Shown: positions 36,758 to 48,482 of the stretch, piece by piece
Layout: the number at the start of each line of letters is the position of its first letter
How positions within the stretch are numbered: the stretch's first letter is position 1
Source: Phlebiopsis flavidoalba
Lineage: Eukaryota > Basidiomycota > Agaricomycetes > Polyporales > Phanerochaetaceae
Length of the DNA: 64,000 nucleotides
Direction: 5' to 3'
NCBI GenBank assembly: GCA_035772785.1
Contig: JAOCPU010000021.1
Span: forward strand, 124,001 to 188,000
The notes under the pieces: generated by a model
Told to the model about the DNA's origin: nothing
What the model saw: the letters and a program-made list of their open reading frames with translations, nothing else
Databases searched by the model: none
Position numbers and translations under genes: made by a program

Positions 36758-38252
36758 GTGGGGAAGTCATGGAGACATGACCACTGTTACGGTGTAAAGT
36801 TATGCAGGTTCACAAAGTGAAAATCAGAATACGGATTTGATCCTTCATCAATATATCGCACACCAATATTCCGTCGAGGCGTTGGTGCATAAAATGGCAA
36901 TAAAAACATTGCACGAAATCAGAAGGTACCCGACCTGTTTTAGCGCAGAGTCTTATCCCTCATAGCAGCTACAGCTCGACATTAACGAAAAGACAAAGAG
37001 TGCGAGCGAAGGTCTCACCATGTGCAGGTATTGGATGGCAAATGACGCCGCTCCAGGGCCGCTGATGTTCCTAGGGCAACTTATAACTACTGAGAGGAGA
37101 CAACAATATTCAGACCGGTGCGTGGAGAGTACGCGCAACTGACGTTAAACTGAGGTGTCAGTGTCGTGCTCGACAACACGACGCATTCGCGAAAAACTGA
37201 TAGACAGGGGGATAAGCATACCAGGGAGAGGTTTCATTCTGTGGTGGGGAGTGGCTGTGGTGGTCTCGGTGAGTCTTTAGGCTACAGTTCGTGAGTACAT
37301 GTCGTTCGAGCATCGGTCCTGAGGTCGCTTCGCCGTTTGGACAAGACGTCAAGAACAGCTTCACTTCATACTAGTAGCTCGACGTAATTTGCGCCATGTG
37401 CCCTATCCGTCGCCTCCACAGGTAGATAGAGACTACCAAATACCTACGAGTTCGTGAACAGGGAGCGACACATAGCACGCGCCCTGGTATATGTCCGTGT
37501 GGTTGCACTGTAGTGCGCGTGACGCAGCATGACAGGTAGAGTAGATATCGTTGCTAGAGTCGGGAAGCTCTCCTGTGCTACATGTGCCTGCGAGATAATC
37601 AGACGAAAGTCGCGGCGGTTGGTGGACCGTTGTGCACGCACCATTCAACGATCAACGCGTCCACGGTGGAGACTCTACACCGTTCGCTTGAGGGAGTTGA
37701 GTCAATTTCGCCGTTAGCCAGAGTTGCTGATAGGTAAAGACAAGAAAAAAGATATTGGTTGTGAGAGTGAGACGAAGAAGATGCGCGGGCGCCGCATCAT
37801 TCCAAATATGGACTGATGCGCTGCTCCGTCGGGACTCGGGGGTCCTTCCGGCTATCTCCGAGCCATGCGCTCTTGACCATAGCCCACACGTATGTGCTCT
37901 CACCGATGGAGTTCAATAACGAAAATTACTTACAAAAAAGAATGTAGAAAACCCTTCCTCGAGTTGGTTTGCACTCAATCGCGCATTTTCTCCCTCTAGC
38001 CCGCGGACGCTGGCAAGCGCCTGGAGCCCGCGACACTGCACCCCGCCTAGAGGTCCGCGCAAAGCCTCAAGATTGTTGAGCTATAGGTCTCCCTCGGCGC
38101 ATGAGGCTGCTGAAAATGGCACTGCTGGGACGTCGAAGCCGGGACTCAAGTCACGGCAAAATCATAAATCTCCATAAATTGGCCGAAGGCTGATGCAAAA
38201 CACACCACGGTATATTCGTCAACGGCAATACGACTTGCAGCTTCTACCCTCA
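36758..38252. other. Tail-to-tail spacer D3-B2 with boundary block R2
   Basis: No gene recognised. Short frames at 36953-37138 (-), 37158-37364 (-) and 37433-37717 lack domains. Block R2 lies at 37791-37862. Confidence 0.4.
37791..37862. repeat. Unit-boundary block R2
   Basis: GCATCATTCCAAA...GGACTGATGCGC, CCGTCGGGACTCGGG and CTTCCGGCTATCTCCGA. It lies about 400 bp beyond the end of B2. The best-preserved block, and nearly identical to R5 in its last 16 bases. Confidence 0.65.
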
Positions 38253-40290
38253 TCAGGTCCTGCGCCGGCACGCCTTCAACATCTCCTCGTTTTCATATTC
38301 GTTCTCTCGCTCGCATGCGCTTCCTCCCTCCAGTCTTGCTCTTCGTCTGTGTTCTTTGTCGTGGGCGGGGCAGAACTCCAGAGCAATACTTTTCCTCGAG
38401 GGCGTAGCGCCACCTTTTTGCGCTGTGGTGGTAACGATGCGGCCGGAGGTGCTGGACGTGCATGTTGCGGGTGTTTCTCTAGGCGTGGTGCGTGTGTATT
38501 CGTCCTCTACCTCCGTCCGTCTTCGCTCGCTGATTTGCTGCTCAAAGAGAGCGTACTGTCGTCTTCAGTCGTATAGGCCCCCTGCCTTTGGCCTGGGGAC
38601 TCCCTTTTGTGCTTCTTCAAAGCATTTTGGGATGCATCAGCAATCCGTGGCGCGCAACTTTCCCGTTTGCTGTCTTGGCCTCGCGGAAACCGTAGCAATT
38701 ACGCTCGAATTGGCCGTACCTGCATCCCATTCACCTCCAGTCGCAGCAATGAAGAAAAGGTTTCTCCACCGCATATCTTTGCCCACATCACTCGCAGTTC
38801 AGGCTCTGATCTCCGTTCTTGCTAACAGATCTCACACAATTCGGGTGTTCCACGCCTCCATGACATCCTCGTCGTACACTCCAACATATCAACAGCAGTA
38901 CACACCACATTTATTGTGCGCGCGCTCGCATGTTTTAGTAGATGCTTTCACGCTAGTAGTCGTCGGTATCCAAGACCGGTCGGAATTTACTCGACAGCGA
39001 GAGCAAAAGAGCGTAACAGTGCTCGTTGCGCCGACCGGAATCTCTTTGGAGCTCCACTGGTGTTCCGACGACTTACATACGCTACACGGACGGACAGAAG
39101 AATAGAATCTGCGGATGCGCTGTGTGCTACGTTCCTTGTGTTCGAGGGAGGATGTGTTGCAAAGCGGATTTTTTGGATTGCCTGCATCTTTGGCGAACCG
39201 TGTGGAGATGATCGGGTTGCCCACGGTTGATCCAGAATCGTCGTCGTCGGGTGGACGCGGGTAATACCTCTGGTTCTAGTGTATGACGAGCACAGTCCAG
39301 TGGCACGCGATGCAGGGTTAGGGCACACATGCTCATTCTTGGTTGCACAGGTAATTCCACGCGCATTCGTCCTTTTCGCGCCCACGAAACACTTTGCTAG
39401 CTGATTCCATCCATCGGCAATGTTGGCCTTGCCAAATAGACGTATCCTGTGAGCCACACAAGCTGGGCTGCGCCCAGTCGCGCGCTCCACAAATCGCGGC
39501 ATCAGCGTCTGGAGTTCGCGATGTACAGTTCCTTCGAGCTGCCACTTTCGTAGAGTACTGACATCACGCCAACTCCTAGCTCTTGCTTCCATCGGGACGC
39601 AGAGCCGGCGAGCACACCTGTTTCGTATCACCGGAATCAAGTCCACGCCACGACGAACCCACAAAAAATCCAAATCCTATAAAATCATCTAGACCCGATA
39701 CGAGGCGCCACAGAATATTCGTTGACAGCACCAGAGCTAGCAGCCCTCGCCAGGGACGAGCCTTTCTGCTCACGCGCGAATCGGGAGAGCGTCATCGCTA
39801 CCATCAGTTTATGTCGTCGCATCCGGGTAAAAAAACCACTCACTGCACATTCTCTCGCAATTCATTGCAGGCCCGTCCCCGGTGCACTCTCAGCATACAC
39901 CAAGCTAGTCGAAAACCGCACCCACCATCCCTCATGACCGCCCTCATAGATTGAACAGCACTTCTCCTGGACTCTGCAGCCTTCCAAGTCACCAACGAGC
40001 GCGTTCGAGAGCCACGAGCCTTGCACACTGCCGGTCCGTCTCGCTGTGCGCACAAGGACTACACGCTTTCCTCAGCTCCACCACACGCGAGCTGGCACCT
40101 CAAACGTTCCTTCTACCTCTATACGACCGCTCTCGTCAACCAAGGGACCCCCAAACCTTTGTTGCGTGTCGAAGATACGTGTCCCATGCTCATACCGCAA
40201 AGATTAGGCTGGATTGTTACGGTTTGGGAGGAAGGTTTATTTAGGGCCCTGTTTGATATTCGAACCGTCGAGATGGTCAACAACGAGGAA
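38253..40290 (-). pseudogene. Family B gene, copy B2 (function unknown)
   Basis: The C-terminal end KRMRARENEYENEEMLKAC, stop 38253-38255, aligns with the B1 and B5 ends (KRMWVEE...FRAVRQ). Upstream is DSTLSLSSKSASEDGRR (about 38510-38560), equivalent to B1's SFTMSSKLASEHEGDE-like block, then a Lys/Ser-rich segment. A long minus frame 38987-39673 includes an RRELQTLMPRFVERATGRSP-like region and NEHVCPNPASRATGLC. An EC-TGDG-like block at about 39860-39900 corresponds to the family's C..CEQ exon. Frames change several times and no start fits cleanly. The conserved upstream block at 40441-40507 places the 5' end near 40.3 kb. It is probably a pseudogene, head-to-head with D4. Confidence 0.5.
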
Positions 40291-40440
40291 GGAAGAAAGA
40301 AGCCAGGACGAAGAAGGAAACATAAGGCGAGTAAAAATACAGATTCTCTTTGTATTAACAGTGAAATGTGTAGCGCGAGAGGTGGAGCAGGCGAGTCGAA
40401 TTCAATGCTCGGTGGTAGGCGGTAGGCGGGCGGAAGAGGA

Positions 40441-40507
40441 TGAGTGGGTTGCCTGGACACGTTCCAGGGGGGTAGCATATGAAGTTTAGGCTCAATTCTT
40501 TGTGCTC
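40441..40507 (-). promoter_or_regulatory. Conserved B-upstream block, copy 2
   Basis: CATATGAAGTTTAGGCTCAA then TTCTTTGTGCTC (to 40507). The most diverged of the five blocks, but in the same order. Confidence 0.45.
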
Positions 40508-41700
40508 AACCGCACGGGCTAATCAAGCGTGTGTTATTTACAGTGCAGAGGACTCACTATGTACGCTCCATGTTCCGCAACTAGGTATCTTGCTATGCTT
40601 TTGCTGTGAGCGCATGGCCTTCGCCGGCCGGCCAGTTAGCAATAATGCGAACGGTTTATTTTTCTAACGTATCCTTGTGCCTGTATGCTTAGGCTTCAAT
40701 TTTGGAGCGGACGTCTTGATTTTCCAGATTGATTGCTCGGAGAGTGATGAACATCAAGATGGCGTAGCCGTCAAGCCCGCGTCTGCTCAGATGTCCGTGA
40801 GTGGAGACGCCTTTTGTTGTGAGAAGTATGATACTCAATATCAACTATCTCCGCCAAACTATCACTTCGATTATCTCTTCCCAGCAGCACGTACCCGTAT
40901 GGACCGTCTCGTGGATGACGGCAGTGCGCCATCGGCTCCATGTATTCGAGTACTATTGGCAAATAGACCGCCGCTTTCTTTCGAACATCGTTGGTCGGGA
41001 CAGGTGAGCTACCTGAAATCTGCATAGAGGCACTATGGTCCTGAAATTGGAATCAGTCGACAGCTTCCCTTCATGACGATATCTGCTGTGATGGAACGAA
41101 GCTCATTCCTTGCTCCTCATCACGGTTGCTGATAACGATCAAGTGTGTACGTGGATAAAGTTCATAAACTCGCGAAAGCTCGAAAGCTAAGTCGCGTCAA
41201 AATGTAGACTGGGTAACTTCCTCTTCTGTTCATGCCGCAGGTCTGCCTTGAAATAATGGCTCTTGCAGGCAGCGCCCATCGTAAATCACGACATGAAGTG
41301 CGCACCAGCCATAGCCAATCCTCAACCTCTGACCATGACTTGCGAGATACATGACAATGTGCATCTTCAGCACGAGCTTTATTTATAGCAGCTCACTTCC
41401 ATGCTTATGCTACGTGATCGCGATGATCTCTTACAGCATGTGACACCAGGCCCGGTGGACGTCGGCAAATTACTCAATACTTGTGGTCACGAGGGGGCCT
41501 CTGTTGACTCGGAAGAACGTCAAAACTTAGTATTCTGGGGTACACTTTGTCTTCTTAGTTGGCCTATCGAGATATGAGTTGATTGCTTCTTCATGATGGG
41601 TTCATGACTTGCGGACATCATGACTGTTGGCTATCATCTTGCGTGTGTGTTGACGCAGTATGGTACTCGATGCGGCCCACCTAGAAATGCCTCGAACTAC
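40508..41700. other. Divergent intergenic region B2-D4
   Basis: Frames at 40677-41027 (+) and 40771-41025 (-) overlap on opposite strands; neither is recognised. No other repeat seen. Confidence 0.4.
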
Positions 41701-41707
41701 TATATAG
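41701..41707 (+). promoter_or_regulatory. TATA box of D4
   Basis: TATATAG, 51 bp before the last base preceding ATG 41758. Confidence 0.65.
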
Positions 41708-41757
41708 CAGCACACCTCAGAAGAGGGAGTTGTTCTCACCCAGCCTCATCTTCCACT

Positions 41758-43455
41758 ATGTCTTCAGCGCTTGAAGATGAGCTCATACAATTCGTTTCAC
41801 AAAATGTATGATCATTAGATCTAACTATGTATTAGATCTGCGCTAACTTGAATACAAAAGGCAGCTCGCGAGCTTCATCTCATATGGAGTCACGGGTAAT
41901 GACATTTTGCACGCCATGTCGTCTCAATCATCCGATCTATTCATGCTGCAGCGTTGACTCTATATGAGTACCTATTCACGTTTGACCAAGAGGTGTTGGC
42001 GGTATGGAAACGACGTTGGACGGCATCCTCTGTGCTGCTCATCTCAGTAAGATGGGAGATCGTACTGTATCAAATTCTTGGCTTTTGCATTATGGGACCC
42101 ATCGTATGTTTATGTCAAACGCTCGATTCAGCTGAGACGATGACACTTTGGGGATATACAGGGGTACGCGCTATATCTAACGAACTCAAGGCTACTTACC
42201 AATCGAAGTAAATGCTTAGATGCACAAACGCAATTCAGCATTTGATGGAAGCTATGAGGCTCATCGGTTTTATACAGGTGTCAGGTACGTCGACAGTAAT
42301 CTTTTAACCCTGGCAGTAATTTGTGTCTGATGCCTCTCTTGGCAGCATTTTCCGCGCTACGAGTCTTTGCTGTGTGTGGGAGCACCAGTAAGCTCAGATA
42401 TCCGCTTTCCACCGCGATCCTACTGTTGGGGTTTGCGCCCTTTGCAAACGAACATGGTAGCTATATTGAAGTCATGTGTTGCCATGAGATAATCCTCATA
42501 TTTGTCGCGCAGTTCTTATATGTTCGAGCGGTATATGAGTCTGAAACAGTTCCAGTTTTGTTTTGCGAAGAGAACCTCAATTTATCAGAGAAAGAATTTA
42601 ACGCGTAAGCGATTTATACAACTGATGTGCTGATTCTTTTATTTTTGACTTTCTATTTGCTCTTAGACGTGGGTATATAACAAACATGTCTTAATGTTTT
42701 CACAAACCTCACAGTAACACAGTACTCTTTCTGACTCGAGGATGCGTAATCATGGCAGATCTCCTGACTCTGATCCTCATACTGACAAAAACATTTCGTC
42801 AATGGAGGGAATCAAGAAGATTGAATATACGGCTACCATTGACTACTTGCCTTCTTCGAGATGGTAATGAATATTGGTTTTTGCTCGAAATTGGTACTGA
42901 TTGACTTCCCAGGAGCAATATATTTTGTGTAAGTTGTATTTAATTCTTGATAATGTTCGGATTTATGATTTGATTATGATATTCGTGATCAGCCTTCTGC
43001 TTATCGCTAATATTGCTCAGGTCATCAATTGTTTCATCACTGAGGTAATATTCAATGGTGCGAAATGCACCTTTTGATATCTTGAATACTTTCTAGACCA
43101 GCAATATTACAAGTGCATTCGTTGAAGCAGGCGTCTGTACACCTTTCACGAGCTCCTTGATGAAACACTGATTCGAGCCACGTTGCAGCCACAACTTTTA
43201 GTGAACCGCTTCATGCTAAATCTACGCCAAGTCGACCACTCGACCGCCTCAGATATGTTGACCGACACGCAGCATGTGTCCCAGGCGCGCACACTAAGAT
43301 TCGCGATAGGAAACATCGGAGAGTCGTTAGATTACGCTCAAGAGGACGCGTATGTGGAGGCGGAAGAGGGCGAGACGTTTACCCTGAGTGCTGCGGTCGG
43401 AGCCCACACGGTCTCTACGCGCGACGAAGAAGAAAGGCTTAGGGACATGACGTGA
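41758..43455 (+). CDS. DUF6533 membrane-protein gene, copy D4, best preserved
   Basis: Exon 1 is 41758-41805 (MSSALEDELIQFVSQN, then GTATGA donor). Exon 2 is 41861-41895. Exon 3 is 41952-42103, the DUF6533 core: LTLYEYLFTFDQEVLAVWKR then RWTASSVLLISVRW. Later exons: IQHLMEAMRLIGFIQ (about 42226-42278), AFSALRVFAV...STAILLLGFAPFANEH (about 42345-42458), a loop with VYESETVPVLFCEENLNLSE (about 42530-42607), LFLTRGCVIMADLLTLILIL.KTF.QWRESRR (about 42720-42820), AIYFV (about 42913-42930), LLLIANIAQVINCFITE (about 42995-43045), and the last exon with LLVNRFMLNLRQ, LRFAIGNIGESLDYAQ and an acidic tail, stop 43453-43455. Start choice rests on the TATA spacing and the matching N-termini of D1, D3, D5 and D6. 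Predicted about 340 residues with several membrane helices. No frameshift found, so it is likely functional. Confidence 0.8.
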
Positions 43456-45843
43456 ACGCTGATTTGGTTTGGAATCTGTCTATTATACAAAGGTCCCCAC
43501 GCATTCCGTGATTCTGTATCCAGACTCCTTTTTGACACAAAAGTTCATTTATCCCGAAAATCCGCATTCGCGCACATTGTTTCCGTTGGTATTATGTGTG
43601 TCCCGCGATTGCGCTGAATGTGACCGTCTGCGAGTGTTTTCAGGGTAGAGATATGTAATCCATGTCGTCAACGACCGGAAATTGGGCACAAGCGCACCGC
43701 TGTACTTGTAGACATGTGCGTTGACGCTGCACGGCCACTCGTGGTGGACATAATCGCAGAGGATAGCACGTGGTTGGGAGCTGTGTGCGCGATTTGAGCA
43801 AGTAGGGTGGCACGTGTGTGGGTTCAGGGTAAGGTTGTTGTGCCGTGCGGGATCCTTCGGCTGTGGAGGCGATCATGTCGAAACATGCACCGGTTAAGGT
43901 GCTACCCACGGTCGCACGACAGGTGTAGGAGGGGCATGAAAGCTGACGCGGGCTTTGCGCTGAGGACTCCGCGTACGATACGTTTGGATATTTTGGGCGG
44001 ACCTTGGGCTGAGTGTCTTGAACGGGTTGTCCTTAGTGACGGTTCAAACGATAGTCAGAAGTTTGAGGATTTCAACTGCACAGACTGTGATGCGCACGAC
44101 TCTCTGCGTAGATACCGTATCCAACATACTCCTGTTTATACTGAGAACAAAGCCTGTGGTGAACAACAGCCTAGAGTGTCTTCCTGCGAAGTGAGAGCAT
44201 GCCCTAACGGGACGCGCGAGCCTCAAGGGCGACTCCAAGACGCAGAATTGGCTCTTCACGGAGTATCCAGGGTCATAAAAACCCGTTCGACTGCCAAAAG
44301 TGTAAGTGGTGGGCCCTGGGTGTTTTCGCTGTTGTGTTACGCGACGGTCGTCATATTGTGATGTTCGGGAGCTGAGACATGACCGTGTTATGAAGACCCG
44401 TTGCTTACATGTAGCTGGAAACGCACCTTATGTATCATGAATCTAATATATACACAATGACTCTTTCCTGCGCTTCTCCTGTTGCATCTCTGCATGTCCC
44501 GCCATGAGGCCTCTGGTCGCAGCGGAGCACAGTGGGACACTGTCGGGCAGACGTGGTGATACTATACCACGCCCACGATTGGCACTCTTTGATCTGCTGA
44601 TACATGTCATCGTTACTGAAGTTTTGAATGTTCACGAATATCCTTGTATACACGTTCCTTTGGGTGGGATATGGAGTCAGCACGAAACCCGGGATGGCGA
44701 CGGCCAAGAATTTGCTTACTGCAAGCTGATTGGAAGAGTCTAGGCTTGGTGGTTTGCCCCAAGTGAAATCATGCTACGCTTTGTGACCTTACTTCACAGA
44801 GACAAGATGAAAAGAGAGTGACGAATAGAACATGTCCGACTCCAATAAGACGATGGTAATAAGGAAAGCTGCACGAGGCGCGTGTTTCGAAGGCGCGTCG
44901 CCCAAAAACGGAATTGATGCGCCCATCCCGTCGGCGCTTCCCGCTCTGCCCCGACTCCCGAGCCGCTAAAAGTTTGGTCAAGACCTCCATGTGCCGATAC
45001 ACAACTCATACCAAGCACTGATATACAGCCCACAACGAGAGAAGCGCCCTTGGACCTTACCCCATTTGCAAATCATTGGTGAATACCGCCGGGTCCCGCA
45101 CAAGGGGTAAGTGATAAGAAGTGAACACGCATACCGGCTCGGGGCGTTCATTTTCAAGGCCTTGTGATGCTACACTGTCGGGGTTCGATGGGCTTATCTC
45201 GGAATGCGAGAGCAGCAGAAATAATGTCTCAAAACTCCACATAAAACGATGAATCGACCTACTCTCCGCGTTACGTATCCGCCTCAATGCATCGAAGCCG
45301 CATATAAACGTCACGACAAGCTCAAACCATTTTTAGGTCTAGACTAATCAAGAAACCCCAGCAATACTCTTGGCAGCAACTCATCTGCGCATATATTACT
45401 TCTTCCTTGGACGAACTGCTCTGAACAGTCCTTTTACGATTTATGAATAATAAATCGTTTCCAATGCGTGTTTGGGTATTGGGGTTCTCTTCCTAACCCA
45501 AAATTTCGTAGTAACCGTGGGAAAGTGTGATTTTTGTTACCGTTCGATTCAAAATTGAGCGTTTCTTGGGCGTCTGCCAACCTTAACCCTAGGGTTTCCA
45601 ATACAAATTTGAATCAAAACTTGTCCGATTTTCTGACATTGTCGTACATGGATCTGGCTTCTGAATATTGCTACTAACTATGCAGACCCCTGAAACTACC
45701 CCCTGGTCAAGTTGTTACGCTAAGCGCCCGATGTTTTCAACTACTGCAGCTCACAACAAACTTCGACGAACTTTCGTTCCAGAATTAGCGCCCGTCCGTC
45801 CGCCGCCTTACCTTGCGGAGGACATACTCTTCATCTTTAGAGG
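43456..45843. other. Downstream of D4; no gene recognised
   Basis: A plus-strand frame at 43807-44361 (184 codons, Cys- and Arg-containing) and minus frames 44435-44707, 44769-45002 and 45057-45314 show no known domain and no relative after the other D copies. Boundary block R3 lies at 44886-44965. Sequence around 45430-45640 is AT-rich and contains ACGATTTAT/ATAAATCGT. Confidence 0.35.
44886..44965. repeat. Unit-boundary block R3
   Basis: CCCAAAAACGGAATTGATGC, CCGTCGGCGCTTCCCGCTCT and CTCCCGAGCC. Homologous to R1, R2 and R5. It marks the start of the B3-D5 unit, which is stretched by insertions. Confidence 0.55.
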
Positions 45844-46296
45844 TAAAGCTCTGCACGAGTCTACCCGCGGATCGACTCGGATCCGTACCCGCGGGTCAGT
45901 AGCATTTCTAAGGCACTGACCCAGATCCACACGGGTATTTGCGCACAGATCACCTGTGACCACAAGTCCGAGTCTTATGAGTCCGGGTCACGGGTCTACC
46001 TGTCAGAAATGCTTAAGATAAAGGCTGACATGGCTTGTAGTGAGGTATGTATGACATATTATATACATATATGATATTGATAATGGCATAGGTATACCTG
46101 AAACATGCATACAAGTATTATATGAGCAAATCTATAAATACCCATGGGTTTTCTCAAATCCAAACCCTTGACCCAGATCTGCCACTGACTTATGGCCACA
46201 GGTGACTCGGATCCACGGATCAGTTATACCTACGGGTTTTTCCCACGGCTCTACCCACAAGTACCTATGGGTGACCCAGACTCGTGCAGAGCTTTA
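45844..46296. mobile_element. hAT-type MITE, 453 bp
   Basis: Perfect 19-bp TIRs TAAAGCTCTGCACGAGTCT (45844-45862, complement 46278-46296). Perfect 8-bp TSD TTTAGAGG (45836-45843 and 46297-46304). The interior carries many ACCCG/CGGGT and GGATCC-like motifs in both orientations, including ACCCGCGGGT. No coding capacity. The perfect TIR and TSD suggest a fairly recent insertion. Confidence 0.93.
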
Positions 46297-47135
46297 TTTA
46301 GAGGGTATTTAACGATGTCTGAAATGTTTTCTTTTGGCCACAAATGTACTACTGAACCCCTGCACCCCTGTTAACACTCTAATCGATGTCAATGCATCCA
46401 TGTTTTTGTGTTTTGTCGAGTTTCGGCGTTCCCCGTGCGCCACAACGGATTTGATTGCTTCCGCTTTTGGACAGTACAGCTTGTCGCGACTTTGTTGTTC
46501 AACTGTATACATTTTTTTTTTTTTGAATCAGAGAAACTATCTACTGCACAGGAAAAAACTGACAAGGGGAATCATACAGCCAGAATGCACCTCACACTGG
46601 GGTAGTTGTCGTTCTCGTCGCGCCCGTGTTGAGCCGTTCTTCCGCGCTGTCTTTGTTGATTCAGGGATGTTCAATCTATGCCATGGCAGCGGTGTAGATG
46701 ACTTTGTCGCCACCATCCGCGTCACATTGTAGTCATCCTCATCGTGGGCGGCTACGTCGCGCTGTGTGCAGGCCTGTCACGCCGACACCCACAGACGCAA
46801 CTCATGCATCATCGGATGCTCTCTGCTATTTTCGGGGTGCCAGTTGCGTCTAGAGCATAGTCCTGTGCACGCACGCGGCGAGTCCGCCTTGGGTAAGACC
46901 AGGGACCTTAGAGTCCCCGGCATCGCTGTTTCGGTACTGAGACGAGTCTCTGGACTCGTAGGCGTGATGTTTGGGCTTCTGTGTCAAAACCGCGTTTTTG
47001 CGGCGGTTGTTGTGTCGGAAATGGCGTGAATGGGTGAATAGTTGGGTGCGGGCGGGGCGAGGCTTGTTGGGTATGGCCATAATAGCTCGATACGGCGTTG
47101 ACGGCGTGCACGTATGCGGTGTCGAACGCGGTGGG

Positions 47136-47209
47136 GTGAACGCCGGTCGCGCCCCCGCCGCTATGGTGGGGTGGGCGTGAACGCCGTCGCGCCCCCGCCG
47201 CTATGGTGG
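47136..47209. repeat. Two-copy minisatellite, 41-bp period
   Basis: GTGAACGCCG(G)TCGCGCCCCC...CTATGGTGG at 47136-47169 and 47177-47209, separated by GGTGGGC. Confidence 0.85.
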
Positions 47210-47910
47210 CAACACTCCACGGCGCTGCTGGAAAAACACTCCGGCGTGGATGCACGACCACAAAGTGGTCGGTGCGGGCGTCCCGAGCGCGCTGTTCGCG
47301 AACCCGTGCCCACGGCAAGCGGCGGTTGGCGATGTGCCAACGCGTCTGGAGGCACCCGAAAAATGGACGTTCCGTATTCGCTTCCGCACATGGGAGGGGC
47401 CTCTATGTGAACGAGTAAATAGTAGAGTAATAGGGGACAGGGTGACGCACCGTAGGCTGTCAAGCTCGCAGGCTCGCGGCGGCGGACAAAAAACATGAAT
47501 GGATGGAATCACTTACTTTTTTCGAGAATACGCAGTGCTCTTGGAGGGCATTCTGCGTCGCGGAGCTGAGGGCTACTGCGGTCGCGCGCAGAGTTCAGTC
47601 TGGTGTGTGCGCGGAAGAACCGGCCACGCACCTGATACCAAGTCCAACGAGCTGCCAGGCTCGTTTGTATCCACCTGAGGCTGAAAGGTGTGCCATACAC
47701 ACCTGGACCAGCCTCCTACGACCTTCTCCGACTGTCGATATTGCCGCACTTGAAGGAATCCAGAAACCGTTGAGAACGAGGTCGTTGGTGCGCGTACTTG
47801 AACGGCAATGGGCGGCGAAAGGTGACGACAGAGCTGAGGAAGAAGAGCAAGTAGGGGTTCAGAAGACTCCAGAGGTACGGTCTTCGCGTGAAGACAAGGG
47901 CGGCAGGAGC

Positions 47911-47931
47911 CGCCGTTCTCGTGAACGACGG
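47911..47931. repeat. Copy of the 28.2-kb inverted-repeat arm
   Basis: Identical over 21 bp to the complement of 28374-28394, and 20/21 to 28222-28242. It begins CGCCGTTCTCGTGAAC. Confidence 0.8.
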
Positions 47932-48070
47932 CGGAGGATGGGAGCGCGAGCACAGGAGTCCCGGGCGCTTCGGACTTGGGAACTCGACGCGCGGCAAGCG
48001 CCGGGGTTCCTCCGAGGTGAATTACCGGTAAGCATGTAAGTCATTGAGTCCTCGCAGAAATAAATTATGG

Positions 48071-48482
48071 GATATTGATCATGAATTGGCTGAGCCAGTA
48101 TTGGCCCACACCCGCTATTCACGTATCGGCGCGCGCGCACGAGCCGAGAGCGCAGCTCGGCGAGGAAGCGAGCCCGGTAGAAGAGTCCTCAGTGTGAGTG
48201 TTATAGTAGATACCATTAACATTATTTTCATACTCTATTTTACATAGACTTTCAAACCATACCGCGATTTGCTTATTTAGGCGCACTGGCAGCAAAATGG
48301 CGTGTTCCGTTCACGTACCAGCGCGCGACGAGCTGAGCGCAGCTCGGCGAGGAGCGCGCGCCCGATAGAGAAACACCATGGTGAGCATCGTTTAAGTTTA
48401 AGAAATACTGCAAATACTTATTATTGGTCACACAAAAAATCATTCATAAATCGGTCGAGCCAGAAATGGCCCACACCCGCTA
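48071..48482. repeat. Dispersed pair of GC-rich repeats
   Basis: GAGCCAG.A.TGGCCCACACCC occurs at about 48092-48112 and 48458-48479. CACGTA...GCGCGCGACGAGC...GCGCAGCTCGGCGAGGA occurs at about 48119-48170 and 48315-48355. Each contains a hairpin (GAGC..GCAGCTC). It may be a duplicated promoter or a degraded small element. Confidence 0.5.

Larger units (their letters stand above)
46297..48429. other. Insert-like region with small repeats; no gene recognised
   Basis: Frames such as 46334-46732 (+), 46908-47318 (-) and 47503-48039 (+, 178 codons, ending in an Arg/Glu-rich stretch) are not recognised. The last one contains the same RRSRERR-coding repeat as the GC-rich core near 28.2 kb. An 11-base T run lies near 46510. 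The region lies between R3 and B3 and has no counterpart in the other units, so it was probably inserted. Confidence 0.35.

Noticed and set aside
43807..44361. 184-codon plus-strand ORF after D4
   Set aside because: No domain, no splice signals, and no relative in other units. It cannot be supported as a gene, though it is not excluded.
45437..45459. Palindrome ACGATTTAT...ATAAATCGT
   Set aside because: Short, AT-rich, and unrelated to an open frame or element end; likely chance.
47503..48039. 178-codon plus-strand ORF ending in RRSRERR-type repeats
   Set aside because: The shared stretch with 28.2 kb is a near-palindromic DNA repeat that reads similarly on both strands, so protein homology is not needed to explain it.
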